NCBI GenBank assembly: GCA_015680685.1
Contig: MNCI01003964.1
Span: forward strand, 1,870 to 60,992
Origin: Gnetum montanum
Lineage: Eukaryota; Streptophyta; Gnetopsida; Gnetales; Gnetaceae
DNA length: 59,123 bases
Direction of reading: 5' to 3'
Shown: piece by piece, positions 11,864 to 24,671 of the stretch
Layout: each line of letters starts with the position of its first letter
Numbering within the stretch: the stretch's first letter is position 1
Notes under the pieces: generated by a model
What the model saw: only the letters and a program-made list of their open reading frames with translations
Told to the model about the DNA's origin: nothing
The model's database searches: none
Program-made: the position numbers and the translations under genes

Positions 11864-13855
11864 TGTAACTTGCCAAGAAGCTAGAATGGCCCCCAAAGAT
11901 CAAAAGTCCAAATTAACAACTCCAAATAGACAAAGGAAGGAGCCTAGTGGCTGAAGAAATCCTAAAGTGAGGTAATGGTTCCTAAAATGCATTTTCCAAG
12001 TGAGCCACACTTCAAAACATGAAATGCCAAAATCACTTATTGAATAACATGTTAGTGCCACATTGTAGTGATGGTGTTAACACTTGGAATGCATTTTCAA
12101 CCTTCATAACCATTTGCCTATGATCTCATTACCATTTCTTCATCATAGCCTTATGCCATCATCACTTGCACTTTTTGGCATGTTTTGACATGACTAAATC
12201 AAGTGTGCAGAGGAAATGTCAGTGGTGGACCTACAATGGTGTTTTATATTCTTTGTTGATGTCTCTTGATTCAATCCTCTGAACACCAAAAAAGAGGGCC
12301 CAATGAAACACAATAAAAAATGCATGTTGTAACCTTTGTAGCCTTCACCCCATAAGACTTGAGGCTAAAATTTCATTGTAAATGTGAGGATTGTGACTTG
12401 AGAGGTGCAATCTCACATACTTTATACTTTTGATGCTAAAAAATACCTCATAAGTGGTTAAAGCCTCATCCCCCAAGTGAAAAAAGCTATATAATATTTA
12501 TATTTGGTTTTGGGAGGTTAAAAATGCCTTTTGGGATGCCAAAATTGTCATTTTGATGGGTTTTATGGGGGGGCACAACATTTTCCATGCTGGAGATACT
12601 TGTTGGAGGGTATAACCCACCTACACCTAGCATTGCGAGGTGTGACAACACCCATGCCTAGCATGGAAGGGTATAACTCTTACCCCTTAGCATTGACATT
12701 GCATCCCCCCAACTTTGCACCTTTCTCCCCCTTCCCTCCCCCACCCCTCCCCCAACCTAACGTTGCTCCAACATGGCCCAAGATTCCACCATTGCACCAA
12801 CTCTAGTGTTGACCTTGAACTTTAGTGTTGCTATTGGAAGACCCAACATTGGTGAAATTCCCATGTACTATTTTTAGTAAATGGAATGGTTTTGATGCCA
12901 TGGGGGTATTAAAACTTACCATACATAGTAACCCAACTAAATTTGGACACCTACAAGCACCTGCACGTAGCCAAAATTCTATTAGCAATCAGGAAAAATT
13001 TGTGTCTAAAACCTATAAAAACCAAACCCCAACACCATGTAAAGGTTCCACACTTTGAATTTTTTAGGCATATTTTGCATTCAAGAGCTCTTGCTCACTA
13101 GCAAACACAAAGCTTCCTAAATCCTCTAGTGTGGAACCTTTTATAACCATTGTCCTTCCTTGTTATCCCCCTTTGATATTTGTGAGATTCTAGTATCAAC
13201 ACTGAGCACCTAGGCATCAAGAATTCCAGGTTGCTCACTTTTGTGATCCAAATCCCTCACATCTCTCATCCCCCCATAATAATAATGTTACAAATCTAGT
13301 ATAAGATCAACAAAGGTTTGAAAGCATTGGGAGTGAAACAACCTCTAGATCATGGAGCTAATCTTAGCAGTTTCAATGAACTCTGAACCCCCACTGAAGT
13401 AAACCCCCTACTGCCACAAGCCATCTTGTACAAATTTTCTATACCTTTTTTATTTTTTCTAAAATAGAGTTTATAGTTTCATTTGTGTGCAAGCTTTATT
13501 CATTTGTTTCATTTTGGCATAATTTATAATCTATATCTGTATTTTGCATTTCCATTTTTGTTACCTTGTTTTGCCCTCATTTACATCCCTAGGTGATCTA
13601 CCAAACTATCCAAGGCACTTGAAATCCAGTTTTTCATGGAGGCCCTTGGGATCTAGGGTTAAAGCTATTTCGCTAAATTTTTTTGATTTTCCAATGACCG
13701 AGATTTTCAATAACAACATTCATTCCTCCATATTATGATTTGTATGGAGTCTTTCTTTCATGGTTCTTCTTTGTTAATATAATTTATATCATTTTGAACA
13801 CATCATAAGAAATAGGGTGACATCAAATGTACATCACCCGAATTTGTGGCAAAAT
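11864..13855 (+). repeat. Long 3' LTR of the Tat-type element
   Basis: It starts with TG immediately after the polypurine run and extends about 2 kb, a normal length for Tat/Ogre LTRs. A TATAAAA box lies at 13014-13020. The right edge is uncertain: a candidate is the CA after AATTTGTGG near 13852, just after a short inverted repeat (GGGTGA and TCACCC) at about 13818-13842. No partner LTR was found upstream in the window. Short frames at 12531-12806 and 12803-13058 show no domains and are taken as chance. Confidence 0.6.
13014..13020 (+). promoter_or_regulatory. TATA box of the Tat LTR
   Basis: TATAAAA lies in a gene-free part of the LTR about 1150 bp from its left edge. Transcription would start about 30 bp downstream. 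The position suits the U3/R border of a long LTR. Confidence 0.45.
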
Positions 13856-16800
13856 AACCTTTTTTCCTAATATTCCTACTTGATATCATTTTGGACATTA
13901 TGTAATTAAGCTAATAATTTGGTATAGTAAGTAAGCCCCATCAATGAACTTCATACTATATTAACCAAGGTAGTTTACTTTACTAGAATGTTTTTAATCC
14001 TTTCTACATGTTTTTTTTTGTATAAAATATTGATAAGAAAGGATGGAATTGAAAGCTTATTGATTTGAAGACATGGAGATTATTTATATTATGTTAGTTT
14101 GATGTAATTTGATTTAAGGCCCTAAGTGACATTTTTTGGTTGGAACATTTGATAAGACTATATGATGCTTCACATGTGTTAAAACTCTAAATTTAGGATT
14201 TTATCTATGTTATTCATTCATGTAATTTATGTTTGGTTTTATACTACTTAGGGTTTTTCCCCTCTTTTCATGATTTTATAAGAATTATGACATCATGAGT
14301 TCTTAAGAAATTAAGTTAAAAACATCTTATATGTGGAATTTATAACTATTATTTGCAAGTTGTGACAATCCATGATGATAATATGGATGTGATTGATATG
14401 ACCCTTGGTGAAGAAGTATTAAGAAAGGATAACAATTTTTCCTCTATAATATGAGGCTTATGTGAAGGCTAGGTTTCAACCTAGCTAGACAAGCTTAGTA
14501 GAAATCTCCTTCTAGTGTAGTTTTATTTCTTGAATCAAGATGTACTAGGCATATTTTTTATGAGCTAATTCTTTGAGTACTTTGTTATTAAAGGGGGTAC
14601 CTAATCCCCTGCAGTTCTTTCTAAAAATAATAATGACTTATTATGATTCTACAGTCTAGTAAACCTACAAATTTTTTGTATAATTTTAGATTTCAAAAAG
14701 ATCTCTCTTAAATTATTTGGGCTTCCTGGAATTTTCATAAGTAGCATGACTTCCTAGTGCCAAGGATGTAAAAATTAAAACTATCATTCTCAACAAGCAT
14801 ATACTCCTATAATTGGAATTTAAAAGTGCTTTCCATTTATCCTCACACTATGGGAGTGGTTTATAGAGCAATAATGAGAAGTGTCCTAAATTTTACCATA
14901 TGATAAGTTAGAGATGATTTTTCAAGATGGATCTACTTTTGAGGAGTTGAAACAAGATCAAGTATATTTTATTCTCTCATTATGGGAGAAAAAGTACTAG
15001 AAACAAGAGGACATTCATTATGTTAGTGTATGTGATTATGATTTACAAGCTAATGTATGTAGCAATGATATTTATTTATATTCTAAAAGCTATAAATTAA
15101 AATATTAGTAATTTGAAAATGCCTCAAGAAAAAACTTGGTTTTTGTTTGAGTTAAAAACCTTGTATTTGTCTTCATTATTTTAGATTCATTTTATTTTAT
15201 AGTTAACTAGTGTTATAGATTAAAATTCTACTCATTGAGTTGCATCCATTGATTACATAATCATTCTTTCTATAGATATTTCTTTATATACTATTTCTAT
15301 GTAAAACTTAAAACTTTTGGATCTATTTGTTAATAACTATATGTTTTTACTTATGAATTCTTTATAAAAATTTACTAGGAAATATTGATTTGCATAATGT
15401 ATTTTTATCTCTACTCACATTCTATTTAAATTTTACATTTTTCTTAATTAAATAATTGACTAGTATTATTATCTTGAGTGCTAATACCTTTTAAACTTCT
15501 TATAGAATCTTTCAAAAAAGATTATTCAAAATATTATTTCTACATTTAAACTAAAATTTTTAAAAATATTATTTATAAGATGACATCTACATTTTAATTT
15601 GACTCTTATAGCAAGTAAAAACATATTTAAATACATGAATTTCTCATCAACATATTATGCATTTAATTATATTTGAAGTGATTTTTATATTTGAAAAAAA
15701 AAAAGAATCTATGTAAGAAAAATTTACTTTTTCAAGAGTTTTGTATGTGATAATTCCTTTGTGAATGATATTTCATGTACATTTTATAATATAATAACTT
15801 TTTCAAAAATTTTATGATTGGAACAAATAATTTTTAGAAAATTTCCATTGCCAAATTCAACTAGCTAACTACTACAATTTTTTTAAAAAAGAGCTTAATG
15901 AAAGTGCTACACTTGAGCTTGTTTATTTATCCAAGCTACTTAATATGATGTTCATAATTATGAATATGCCTATATCACTAAGTTCATTCAATTCTTGACT
16001 ATAATAAACTTATTATATCAACTTCTATTCCACTTAGAACATCATATGCCACATCTAAGGGAGGAAGACATGTATGAAAAAATGGAGCTTAATGGCACCA
16101 TTAGAAATGTCAATCTAGATATATTGAAATCAAAAAATGAGATGCTCAAGAGAGCTAATGGCAAACCAAATGAACTAAGATAATGAAGATGAAAAGCAAC
16201 ATAAAATAGCAACAACTATAACATTATGCCTATACAAATTTGTAGCATAAGTTAGTGGAATAGCTACAACAATAATTTTTTAATCTTAACTTTTAAGATC
16301 TTTGTCACTAGTGAGATTATTCTCCAATAATGTCCTTTTCCCTACTAATCCAAATTTAATTTAATTTTATGTTATATAAAATTGAGAAAAAAAAAACATG
16401 GTGCATGATGTGTCAGTAAAGAAATGTGTAGGTGCAGGCATACTAACTTTTACCTTCATATATAGCTTTACAGGGCTAAGATGGAATGGATGGATTTTTT
16501 GCATTCTATCATGCAACTGACTTTCTCTGAATTTTCTAATACCATTACCAAACATATAGTATGTGCTCACCCACTAAATCTTGTTACATGGTGTTTGCTT
16601 CATGGTGTTGGGATATTTAAGCTTAGAAGCTAATTTTTCAATTAAGCTTAATCCTATTGCATAGTTAATTTGGCTTTATGCATGTGTCTTGTTGAAATGA
16701 TCAAGATGGTGTAGGCATATCTAGATGGAAATTTAAACATGTGACTTGCTCTAATAGCATTGTTAGCTTAGCATCACAACTCTTTATTTCTCTAGATTTC

Positions 16801-16888
16801 ATGTTTTTCAAAAATCTAATAAGACATCATCTAGGTGATATAAAACACATGTTTCTTTTAAAGCTAATGTGAAGTTCTGAATCATATT
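13856..16888. other. AT-rich stretch without recognisable genes
   Basis: I see no domain or LTR pair in these 3 kb. A 62-codon plus frame at 15995-16183 (EEDMYEKMELNGTIRNVNLD) looks somewhat protein-like but matches nothing I know. The stretch is probably very old decayed repeat DNA. Confidence 0.4.
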
Positions 16889-17332
16889 TATTAAGAAATA
16901 ACAAATGTCACATGATAGTTTTATTAAATATTAAAATATAGGTGCCCATATTGATAATTAGAAAAAACTAGAATATCCATATTGATAATTATTAAGGATC
17001 TTAAGAATGACTTTGAAAAGATTCAAGTTTTGAAAGGTCTAAATCAATTCTAAAGATTATTTTAGAAAAGCTATAGAAGAGTTGAAGAAACTATGAGATA
17101 TCTACAAATTAAGTTAGAAATAGATTGCTTATTGTGCAAGCAAACACATGTATATATTATGATGAAAATTCGTATCATTGCATTGCCTAATTATTTGTCC
17201 TAGTTTGGCATGGTCTTGGGAGTAATATTCTTTTCTATTTTCTTTTGTCATAATGACTTTTCATGTGTGATTGATATTCTCTTAATAGTTTATGTTTCGA
17301 TGTGTTGATGGTTCTCTCTAATTTTTCCAACA
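16889..17332 (+). repeat. 5' LTR of the outermost non-autonomous element
   Basis: It begins TATTAAGAAATAAC, where the partner has TGTTAGGAAATAAC, so the terminal TG has decayed to TA. It ends CCAACA just before the primer site. It is 444 bp against 404 bp in the partner, with many substitutions and indels. Confidence 0.65.
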
Positions 17333-17334
17333 AT

Positions 17335-17346
17335 TAATATTAAAGC
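17335..17346 (+). promoter_or_regulatory. Decayed primer-binding site (tRNA-iMet type)
   Basis: TAATATTAAAGC followed by AAGG compares with the standard plant site TGGTATCAGAGC. The differences are mainly G-to-A and C-to-T changes. It lies 2 bp inside the LTR edge, as expected. Confidence 0.55.
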
Positions 17347-18088
17347 AAGGTTTATGATTCTATGTCCTTGATAGATATACAAGGCTTTGTTATTAATGCA
17401 TCTCTTGTTAAAAAAATTGGTTTGTGCATAAGATTGCAGAAGTGTAAGGATTTCCATAATTTTTGCTAGTTTTACCATGTAGGTTTTGTTATGAAGTTTT
17501 CACTATTTTATGAGTATTACTATTCATAAATGTACACATAATCATTATTTCTTTATAGTGATGTACTGAGCATTGGAAAATTGATATTAGCTAGATATGT
17601 AGCAACTTAAATTTTAACATACAATGTGGAATTTACTATGGATTGGTAATGATGTTGTAACTTCTAATGCAATATGCAAATGTATGACATGATGAATGAA
17701 TTTTGTGCATATATCACAGAGGAAAAGTAAGACAAGTTATTTCTGTACGTTTGTCATTATTTCCATAAGATGAATTGTTCGTGGAGTAGTTGTTGATATT
17801 ATAGGATAAGTTTCTCATGTGATTTCATCATTATATATAAGACAAGTTATTTTCCTCTTATTTGGATTTATCACAAGTAGTTTTAGCAAATAGTCTTTCT
17901 ACAGTTTCATCCTTGATGATTTTAGTGAGATAGAGTGTTCTTACAATTTCATTGCCAAAAGAAATTATTTTTAGTGAAAGATATTTTTATTGTAGATGTA
18001 AGGAGGAATTCTTTTATTGCAAAATAAAATTTATTTTAAATTTAAGCATGTATCATAAGATGGACATTTTCTTATGATGGTTCTATAC
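17347..18088 (+). other. Internal region of the non-autonomous element, left part
   Basis: AT-rich, with no frame longer than background and no gag or pol similarity. The last 43 bp or so (18041-18083) recur at 34965-35007, immediately beyond the family A element that is inserted here. Confidence 0.5.
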
Positions 18089-18931
18089 TGATGAATCATG
18101 TTTTGACTAGCTCTGATATCAAAGCCTTGATATCGGATACTCAATGTTGGAGATCAAGATGCGATGTCGAATATCCAATATTGCAAGGTATATGCCAGCC
18201 TATAAATATAGCATTTGGGCTCATGATTTTTATATAGTTTTATATAGTCTCTGTCATAGCATAGCGAAGCTCTTGCAATTTGTTTTCTCTAGAGTTAGAA
18301 TATTTTCTGAGTGCCTGCAATAGGAGTCTAAGGGTGTATGGATCTTTGTTCAAGCACTAGTGTACCTAAGCACAGTAGTATGATAGGGATAAAAAAAATG
18401 CTTTTGATAATACTTGTAGTACTAGGAATAGATTAATCTTTCCTTTAATGCATTTGATCTTCATTCACTTTACTTTAATACATTTTCATTAAGCAATTAA
18501 TTTTCAGTTGTTAATAAACACAAGCATGACCACTTTGAGCATATGTGTAGCACTTGGTAACCTAGAAACTCTTAATGTTTGGTAACCCAGTAGTGCTACA
18601 TGCATTCAAGATGTGTTTAGAGAGTAGAAATGGGTTTGTATTAGACTAGCTAGGCAGTAGATGAATTATATTTTAAATTACTCTACCTCTCATTAGTTAT
18701 AGGTGATTAACTTATAAAATATAAAATGATAAAAATCACATACCTCAGTTGCACTTAACAATATACTTATACCTCATAAGTGGAACTCAGAAGACAATGA
18801 TCATTTCAATTAGATTTCACCTCCTTGAAACCATTGTACCTAAGAACTTAAGGTTTACGAAGTTCAACGTGAGTGTGCGTGAACACTTGTGATTCGTATG
18901 GTTGGTTGTAGGGGTATCCCAATGCTCATCC
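18089..18931 (+). repeat. 5' LTR, family A (plus-strand copy)
   Basis: It begins TGATGAATCATGTTTTGACT, as the partner at 34109 does, and ends near GCTCATC before the primer site. TATAAATATA at 18201-18210 is a TATA box shared by all four family A LTRs. U3 carries several GATATC/GATGTC-type words (CTGATATC, TTGATATC, GCGATGTC). The two LTRs differ at roughly one base in eight by eye. Confidence 0.88.
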
Positions 18932-18932
18932 T

Positions 18933-18951
18933 TGGCATCATTGTCAGGGAC
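18933..18951 (+). promoter_or_regulatory. Primer-binding site, tRNA-Asp type (family A)
   Basis: TGGCATCATTGTCAGGGAC compares with TGGCGCCGTTGCCGGGGAT, the complement of the 3' end of plant tRNA-Asp. Most differences are C-to-T or G-to-A. This primer is the usual one of Athila elements. Confidence 0.8.
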
Positions 18952-19092
18952 CTTTTAGTTGTTATGTCTACAATCTAAGACTAGTGAAAAATTATTCAAA
19001 TCATTGAAATGAACCTTAAAGTCATATCATACTTTAGAAATAAATACAATAGTATTTAAAAGCACACTATATTTTTATTTTTCTAACATAAA

Positions 19093-21452
19093 ATGTCTTC
19101 TTTTCATAGGAGCAATTCTCCACCCAAGTTTGATGGAGTATATTAGCTGGTGCCTCAATAATACCAAGTGGTATATGCTCATCGTAATGAGTATGCACCA
19201 AATTTCACCTTCATACTATACTAGGATAAATAGTTGTGGTGGCATGACATGGAAGGCAACATTATGTTGCTACTTGATCGATCTGTTCCTATGACACTTC
19301 AATAAATACTTATACAATTAGGTCTTCAATAACTTCATGCTAAGTATGTTGTGCAAGATAATGACACTAGGGATTATCATCCCACTAAGGCACAACATCT
19401 AAGGGATTAACAACTAGAACATCATCATGAATCTAATAAGGGAAAAAGATTTAATCATTCCCCATTCTTGTTGTACCAAAAAGATGATGGAGAGCCCTTC
19501 TCTAGAGGTTTTTCATTCAGTGAAATTTCTCTCTTTAACTTTGGTGAAGGAGGTCAAAACCAAAACTTACAGTCCATGATTCACGATCCTGATTCTGATA
19601 AGAATGGATCCAATGACAAAGAAGGATCCAAAAAGGCAAGTCAAAGTAGGGATGTAGATAAGGAACAAGGTTGTGATCATGGTCACAATCATCGAAGAGG
19701 TGGTAGTAGGCACCATGATGGTGCTAGTTCTCCTTCCTCTTCACCTTCATCATCATCCTCTTCTTTTTCTAGCTTTGATCACAACCATATGAAGCGCACC
19801 CATGATGGAGGTAACTGACAAGACCAAAATGATCGAAGGGACCATTGGGTAGGTCAAGACTAGGGGCATAGGTGTCAAGAGAGACACGGCACCATGAATG
19901 AAGGGGTAGTAGAGGGCATTGTAGGCACCAAAATCATGGCCTTGATGAGCCTTTGCTTGCTACCTAGAGTATGCTAAAAATTACAAAGGTAGTATGAATT
20001 GCTACAAGGCATGTAAAGGATAGTTGGATCAAGAGGCTAGATATGAATAATATCCTTAGGTTCAAAGGGCATTATAACTCAGATTCACAGAACCATCTCC
20101 AAGCTTTTCAAGATGCATGTGCCTTGTAAAATATAGAGAATGAGTGGGTAAAACTTAAGTTGTTCCCAAGGACACTCATTAAAGAAGTAGAAAACTAGTA
20201 CTGTTCCTTAGAACTAGAATCTATCAGATGATGAAGTACAATGTTTGAATTTTTCAATGGAAAATATCAAACATGCTTTAGAGTATCCAACTTGAGAAGG
20301 AAAATCCAAGCATGGAAACAAGGAACATAAGAACCCTTAGATGCTACCATCAGTTGGTACTATTTCTTAATGCATAGATGTCATGGCCATGGTTATTCTC
20401 AACTAGATCAACTTTGTCACATTGTAGATGGTCTTCGATCTAAAATGAGGAGAACCCTTGGCATCTGTGCCCAAGGAAAACTATCAGAATTAAGTGCTCG
20501 TCAGATCCAAAGATTGATTGAGCAAGTAGCTAAAGAGGAAGATGAATTAAGAAAATAAGAAAGTGCAAGTGAGAGATTTGATTTTGTGATAGTGAGGAAG
20601 AATTAGCACTTGATGAGATGGTGAACAGGAAAGCTTTTCCACTTTAAAAATTTCAATCTAAAATTACAACCAAGGTTGATCAATTATGGGACTCCATGGA
20701 TAGCAGATTTCAAATTGTCCTAAAAATTGTTGGAGAGTCCAAAAAACAAGGTAGTGATTGTGAGCATAGGAGGTGCAAGGAACCTGAATGTGCCTATCAA
20801 AGAGGTAAGGGCAAGATTGCTACAATATAGGAAGTTGTAGGAAGTGAATTAGATGATGATGGTGGGTGTGACATCTACAATTATGAACATCCTAAAGGAT
20901 GTTGTTCTATTTTGTCACACTTATAGAAATCTAAGGTGTATGCCTTGAATCCACAACTAGCACAAAGGCAAACACCCAAACGATTACCTTATTTTCAAGG
21001 TAATTCTAGGCAGTTCCACCAACAACAATAGTATTATCCAAGTGCAACTCTACCATAACCATATGAGCAATATCAATAGTGGCAACAACCATAGTCATGG
21101 GCACTAGCACCACCAAGGTAGCAATATCCTTACCATCAACCTGATCCATATTAGTATTATGTTTAGCAACCCCTATCTCCATGCGACTCCTCTAGGCACG
21201 TTTCTACTTTTCAATCCCATTACCACCTTTTTGATTATTATCGAACTCATTCTCCACATGCAAGAAGGGATACCACCTATTACCCTTATCCTTCTTCTAT
21301 TCCTACACATCTTCCTCCTCCATTTGCATAGCTACCACCTACTCCACCTATGTAGGATGAACTCCCAACTCAATCACAACAACTCAACACTACTAGGGCC
21401 ATTAATCTACAACCAGTTCATCAACCGAGTTGTTCAAATATTTAATCAAAGA
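19093..21452 (+). pseudogene. gag of the family A element (broken)
   Basis: It starts ATG TCT TCT at 19093, matching the starts of the other two gag copies. An N-terminal block (EYAPNFTFIL near 19190-19220) is followed by a His/Asp/Ser-rich hinge at 19560-19815 with a serine run. The gag core follows at about 20040-20560 (NHLQAFQDACAL, KLKLFPRTLI, RRTLGICAQGKLSELSARQI), then a coiled-coil-like charged stretch and a Pro/Gln/Tyr-rich tail to 21452. Many in-frame stops are present. The longest clean pieces are 19468-19818 and 20370-20558. Its C-terminal linker is cut by the family B insertion and resumes at 28341. Confidence 0.82.
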
Positions 21453-21457
21453 ATAGA

Positions 21458-22234
21458 TGATGAGCCGTGATATTGCGTACGCGATATTGCAGCCCACCGA
21501 AACATCTATAAAAAAGAGGTAGATTTCCTTGTTTTAGGCACTTAGAGTTATTCCCTTAGCCAAACTATAGTAGTTTTACCATTCCAAAGTTAGAATAATT
21601 TCCATGTGCCCATAGTAGGAGTCTCAAAGTGAATAGATCTTTATTCGAGAAAATTGTACTTGAGCACATATTTGTGTACGGCAATAAAGATGAAATTTTT
21701 GATAAACCTTGTAGCATATGGACTAAGCTAAATAGGATCTAATTATTGTTAAATGTTTAAATGCTTTCCTAGATAATTAATCTCTCTCAACCCTTGACTC
21801 TCCTAGTTAAGTGCATTCAGTACGACCGCTTCGAGCACATGTGTAACTCTTGGTAACCCAGTAACGAGTAGCGTTTGGTAATCCTAGTAGCATTGCATTG
21901 GTTCAGGGTGTGTGTAGCAAGTGGGAACGGATACTAATGCTAGGATAATTAGAACTTAGTTAGTGAATAGTTAATGAAAGTTAGTCATTTATTTCTCTTC
22001 ACCTTTCCCTATTAGCATAGGTGTTAAAAAGATAAAAGATATAAAAATCATATACCTCAAGCTTACTTAACCATACAATCGTGACAATACAAGTAAGATT
22101 GGGAAGACAACGATTGATTAACCTTAAGTATTCCATTAGGATGCCTAAGCACTTAGTCCTTGGAGTTTGACTGGATCGCACATGAGACACTCGTATTTGT
22201 ATGGTTGAGTGTAGGGGTACCTCGCCACTCATCA
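21458..22234 (+). repeat. 5' LTR, family B
   Basis: It begins TGATGAGC and ends CTCATCA. U3 opens with two GATATTGC arms around GTAC (about 21468-21490), a decayed form of the perfect palindrome at 58847-58870. TATA lies at 21507 and AATAAA at 21683-21688. The last 160 bp are shared with family A LTRs. Confidence 0.92.
21507..21688 (+). promoter_or_regulatory. LTR promoter to poly(A) signal (family B 5' LTR)
   Basis: TATAAAAAA at 21507 and AATAAA at 21683-21688 bracket the probable R region. The same pair appears at 27612 and 27788 in the 3' LTR, and at 58904 and 59090 in the LTR at the window end. Conservation in three copies supports a real promoter and polyadenylation signal. Confidence 0.6.
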
Positions 22235-22235
22235 T

Positions 22236-22254
22236 TGGCACCATTGTCGGGGAC
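22236..22254 (+). promoter_or_regulatory. Primer-binding site, tRNA-Asp type (family B)
   Basis: TGGCACCATTGTCGGGGAC matches the complement of the plant tRNA-Asp 3' end except for G-to-A and C-to-T changes. It starts one base after the LTR. Confidence 0.85.
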
Positions 22255-22383
22255 TTAGTTGTTTGTGTGCTACAGAGAACATAGGAGATCATTCATATCG
22301 TTGGGATGCTAGAACAAACCCTTAGGGTTGATCAAAATAAAAAATATAAGATAACGGTAAATACCACACCGAATAAGACTAAA

Positions 22384-24671
22384 ATGTCTTCTTCTTTGCA
22401 CAAAAGAACTTCACCGCCTAGGACTCACACAAGAGACAATCGACGACACAACACAAGTAACCAAGATCCACCAGTTCCTCAATAGTTCTGAGTGGTATAT
22501 ATTCATCATGATGAATATGTACTTGACTTTACCTTTATTCTCCATCAAGATGAGCAACTTCGTTGGAGAGACTTGGAGGGTAACATATTGTTGCCTCCAG
22601 ACTAAGCAGTCCCTAACATGCTCCTTCATGCTCTCGTACGAATAGGCATGTCACAGTTATATGCGGAATACATTGCATGTGAGCACCACACAAGGGACTA
22701 CCATCCCACAGAAGCACAACATCAATATAACTTGTAACAGGAGAGATACTATACATCGTTGAAGGGTAAAAAACCCCATAATGCTCCACCCTTCTTAAAC
22801 GAAATTGAAGGTGGTGAACCTATTTCAATAGGTTCTTCACAAAATGATGTTCCCCCTCCTAACGATGGTGAGGAGGTGGTGTATCAGAACCTTCACTCCA
22901 TGATTCACAACCCTAGTTTTGATCCCCAAAAACACCAAGTGTTCAATGAGGGAACACAAACACATGATAAGGGTAGGCACTCTGATCGTCATCACGATTG
23001 GGGCCAGGACCATTGAAGAGAAGGTAGGAAACATTGTCATGATGATGGTTCTCCTTATTCACCTTCATCGTCACATTCACCCTCTCCTTCAGTATCAAGA
23101 TGTAATCATAAGGAACCTAACTATGAGGATAAGGATAAGCAAAGTGAGAAACCTCGACGAGAGAGTCGGGAATGAGGACGAGGACATTCTAGAGAATCAT
23201 GGCATGGAAGAAGGGAGAGTAGGGAACCACGTAGAAATCATAGATGCTATGAATGAAATGACCATGAGGAACCCCTACTCACAAACTAGAGCATGTTAGA
23301 CATCACAGAGGCTATAAGAATTTCTACAAGGCACTAAAAAGATAGCATGATCAAGAGGTTAGACATGAATAACATCCCATGATTTGAGGGGGGATACAAC
23401 GCTAATCCTTAGAGCCAGTTACAGGTATTTCATGATGCATGTGCCTTGGAAAACATTGAGAATGAATGGAAAAAGCTAAATTTGTTCCCAAGGACACTAG
23501 TAAAAGATGCAAAAAGCTGGTATCGGTCCTTAGAACTGGAATCCATTCGAAGGTGGAGTACAATGCTAGAACTGTTTAATGATAAGTATCAAACGTACTC
23601 TCGGGTGTCCAACCTATGAAAGAAAATCCAAGGATGGAAGTAGGGAATTCATGAATCCTTGGATGCTACCATGGGCCAATATTATGCACTGTTACATCGT
23701 TGCCTAGGCCATGGTTACTTGTAGCAAGATCAACTACGCCATCTCGTAGATGGACTTAGGCATGAAACCAAGGGAACCCTTGGAATGAATGCCCAAGGGA
23801 GATTATCAGAGCTTACATCCCATTAGGTTCATAGATTGTTGGAGCAAGTAGCTAAGGAAGAAGGGGAGCTAAGTAAGAGAGAAAGTGCAGAAGAGTACAA
23901 CTGAGATCCTTCGCTTCGAAAAAGGGGACTGAGATTCTATGAGGAGGAGGAAGAGTCACCACTTGAAGATATGGTGAATAGGAAAACCTTGTCACTCCGA
24001 AAATTAACAACAGAAGTGTCGATAAAGGTAGACCAAATGTGGGACTCCTTAGATAGTAGATTTAAAATTGTTCTCAAAATCGTAGAGGAGTCTAAGGAGC
24101 GAGGTAGTGACTATGAAAAAAAAAGAAAAAGAGGGATTTGGACCATGCACGTAAAAAAGGTAAAGGTAAAATGGCCATCATTGAAGAGGTTGTGGATTCT
24201 GATACAGACAATGACGATGGATGTGGGATATGCCAGTATGACCATCCTAAGGGATGTTGCCCAGTAATCTCACATCTGCAAGAGTCTGGGGTGTATGCAC
24301 TTAACCCATGACTTAACAAATGAAAAAACACCCCGACAGTTACCTTATCCCCAAGGTAACCCAAGGTAGTTCCAGTAACCTTTAACGTATTATCCAAGTG
24401 GAACTCTGCCATAACCTATTAAGCAACACCAGTAGTGGAAATACCCATAGTTATGAGGGATGCCACCACCAAGGCAACAATACCCTTATCGATAACTAGA
24501 CCCATATGGCTATTACATGAAGCAACCAATCTCTCCACGTGACTCTGTTGGTCACGTGACACCACAACGTCACTACCAAGATCAAGAGTATTATAGGACT
24601 CCTTCTCCTAGGAGAGACAAACCACAAACATACCATCCTCCAAATCCATCTGCAAATTTCACACCGATAGC
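22384..24671 (+). pseudogene. gag of the family B element (broken)
   Basis: It starts ATG TCT TCT at 22384. The N-terminal block (VLDFTFILHQDEQLRWRDLEGNIL, here cited in parts: VLDFTFILHQDEQ and RWRDLEGNIL) is followed by a charged hinge rich in His, Arg, Asp and Ser (22759-23260). The gag core at about 23340-23900 contains FHDACALENIENEW, LNLFPRTLVKDAKSWYRSLE and RRWSTMLELFNDKYQTYS. A Lys/Glu-rich stretch and a Cys-containing KGCCPVISHL block end near 24310. It has fewer stops than the family A gag, in keeping with its later insertion. A frameshift lies at the A run near 24115-24130. The Pro/Tyr-rich tail runs into the N gap. Confidence 0.85.

Larger units (their letters stand above)
7860..13855 (+). 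mobile_element. 3' part of a Tat-type Ty3/gypsy retrotransposon
   Basis: In order: pol linker, RT, RNase H, a second archaeal-type RNase H, integrase, a short untranslated region, a polypurine tract and a long LTR. RT followed by two RNase H domains is characteristic of the Tat lineage (Ogre, Retand and relatives). The 5' LTR and gag are not recognisable in the window; the 185-bp array and the pyrimidine-rich stretch stand where they would be expected. Every domain is broken by stops or frameshifts, so the copy is dead and old. The LTR right edge is approximate. Confidence 0.8.

Noticed and set aside
12531-13058. Short plus- and minus-strand frames in the Tat LTR
   Set aside because: No domains; they overlap on both strands within an LTR and are expected by chance.
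21999-22292. Minus-strand frames at the ends of the LTRs (also 28100-28396)
   Set aside because: They recur because the LTRs recur; they run across the primer site and lie opposite to the element's genes.
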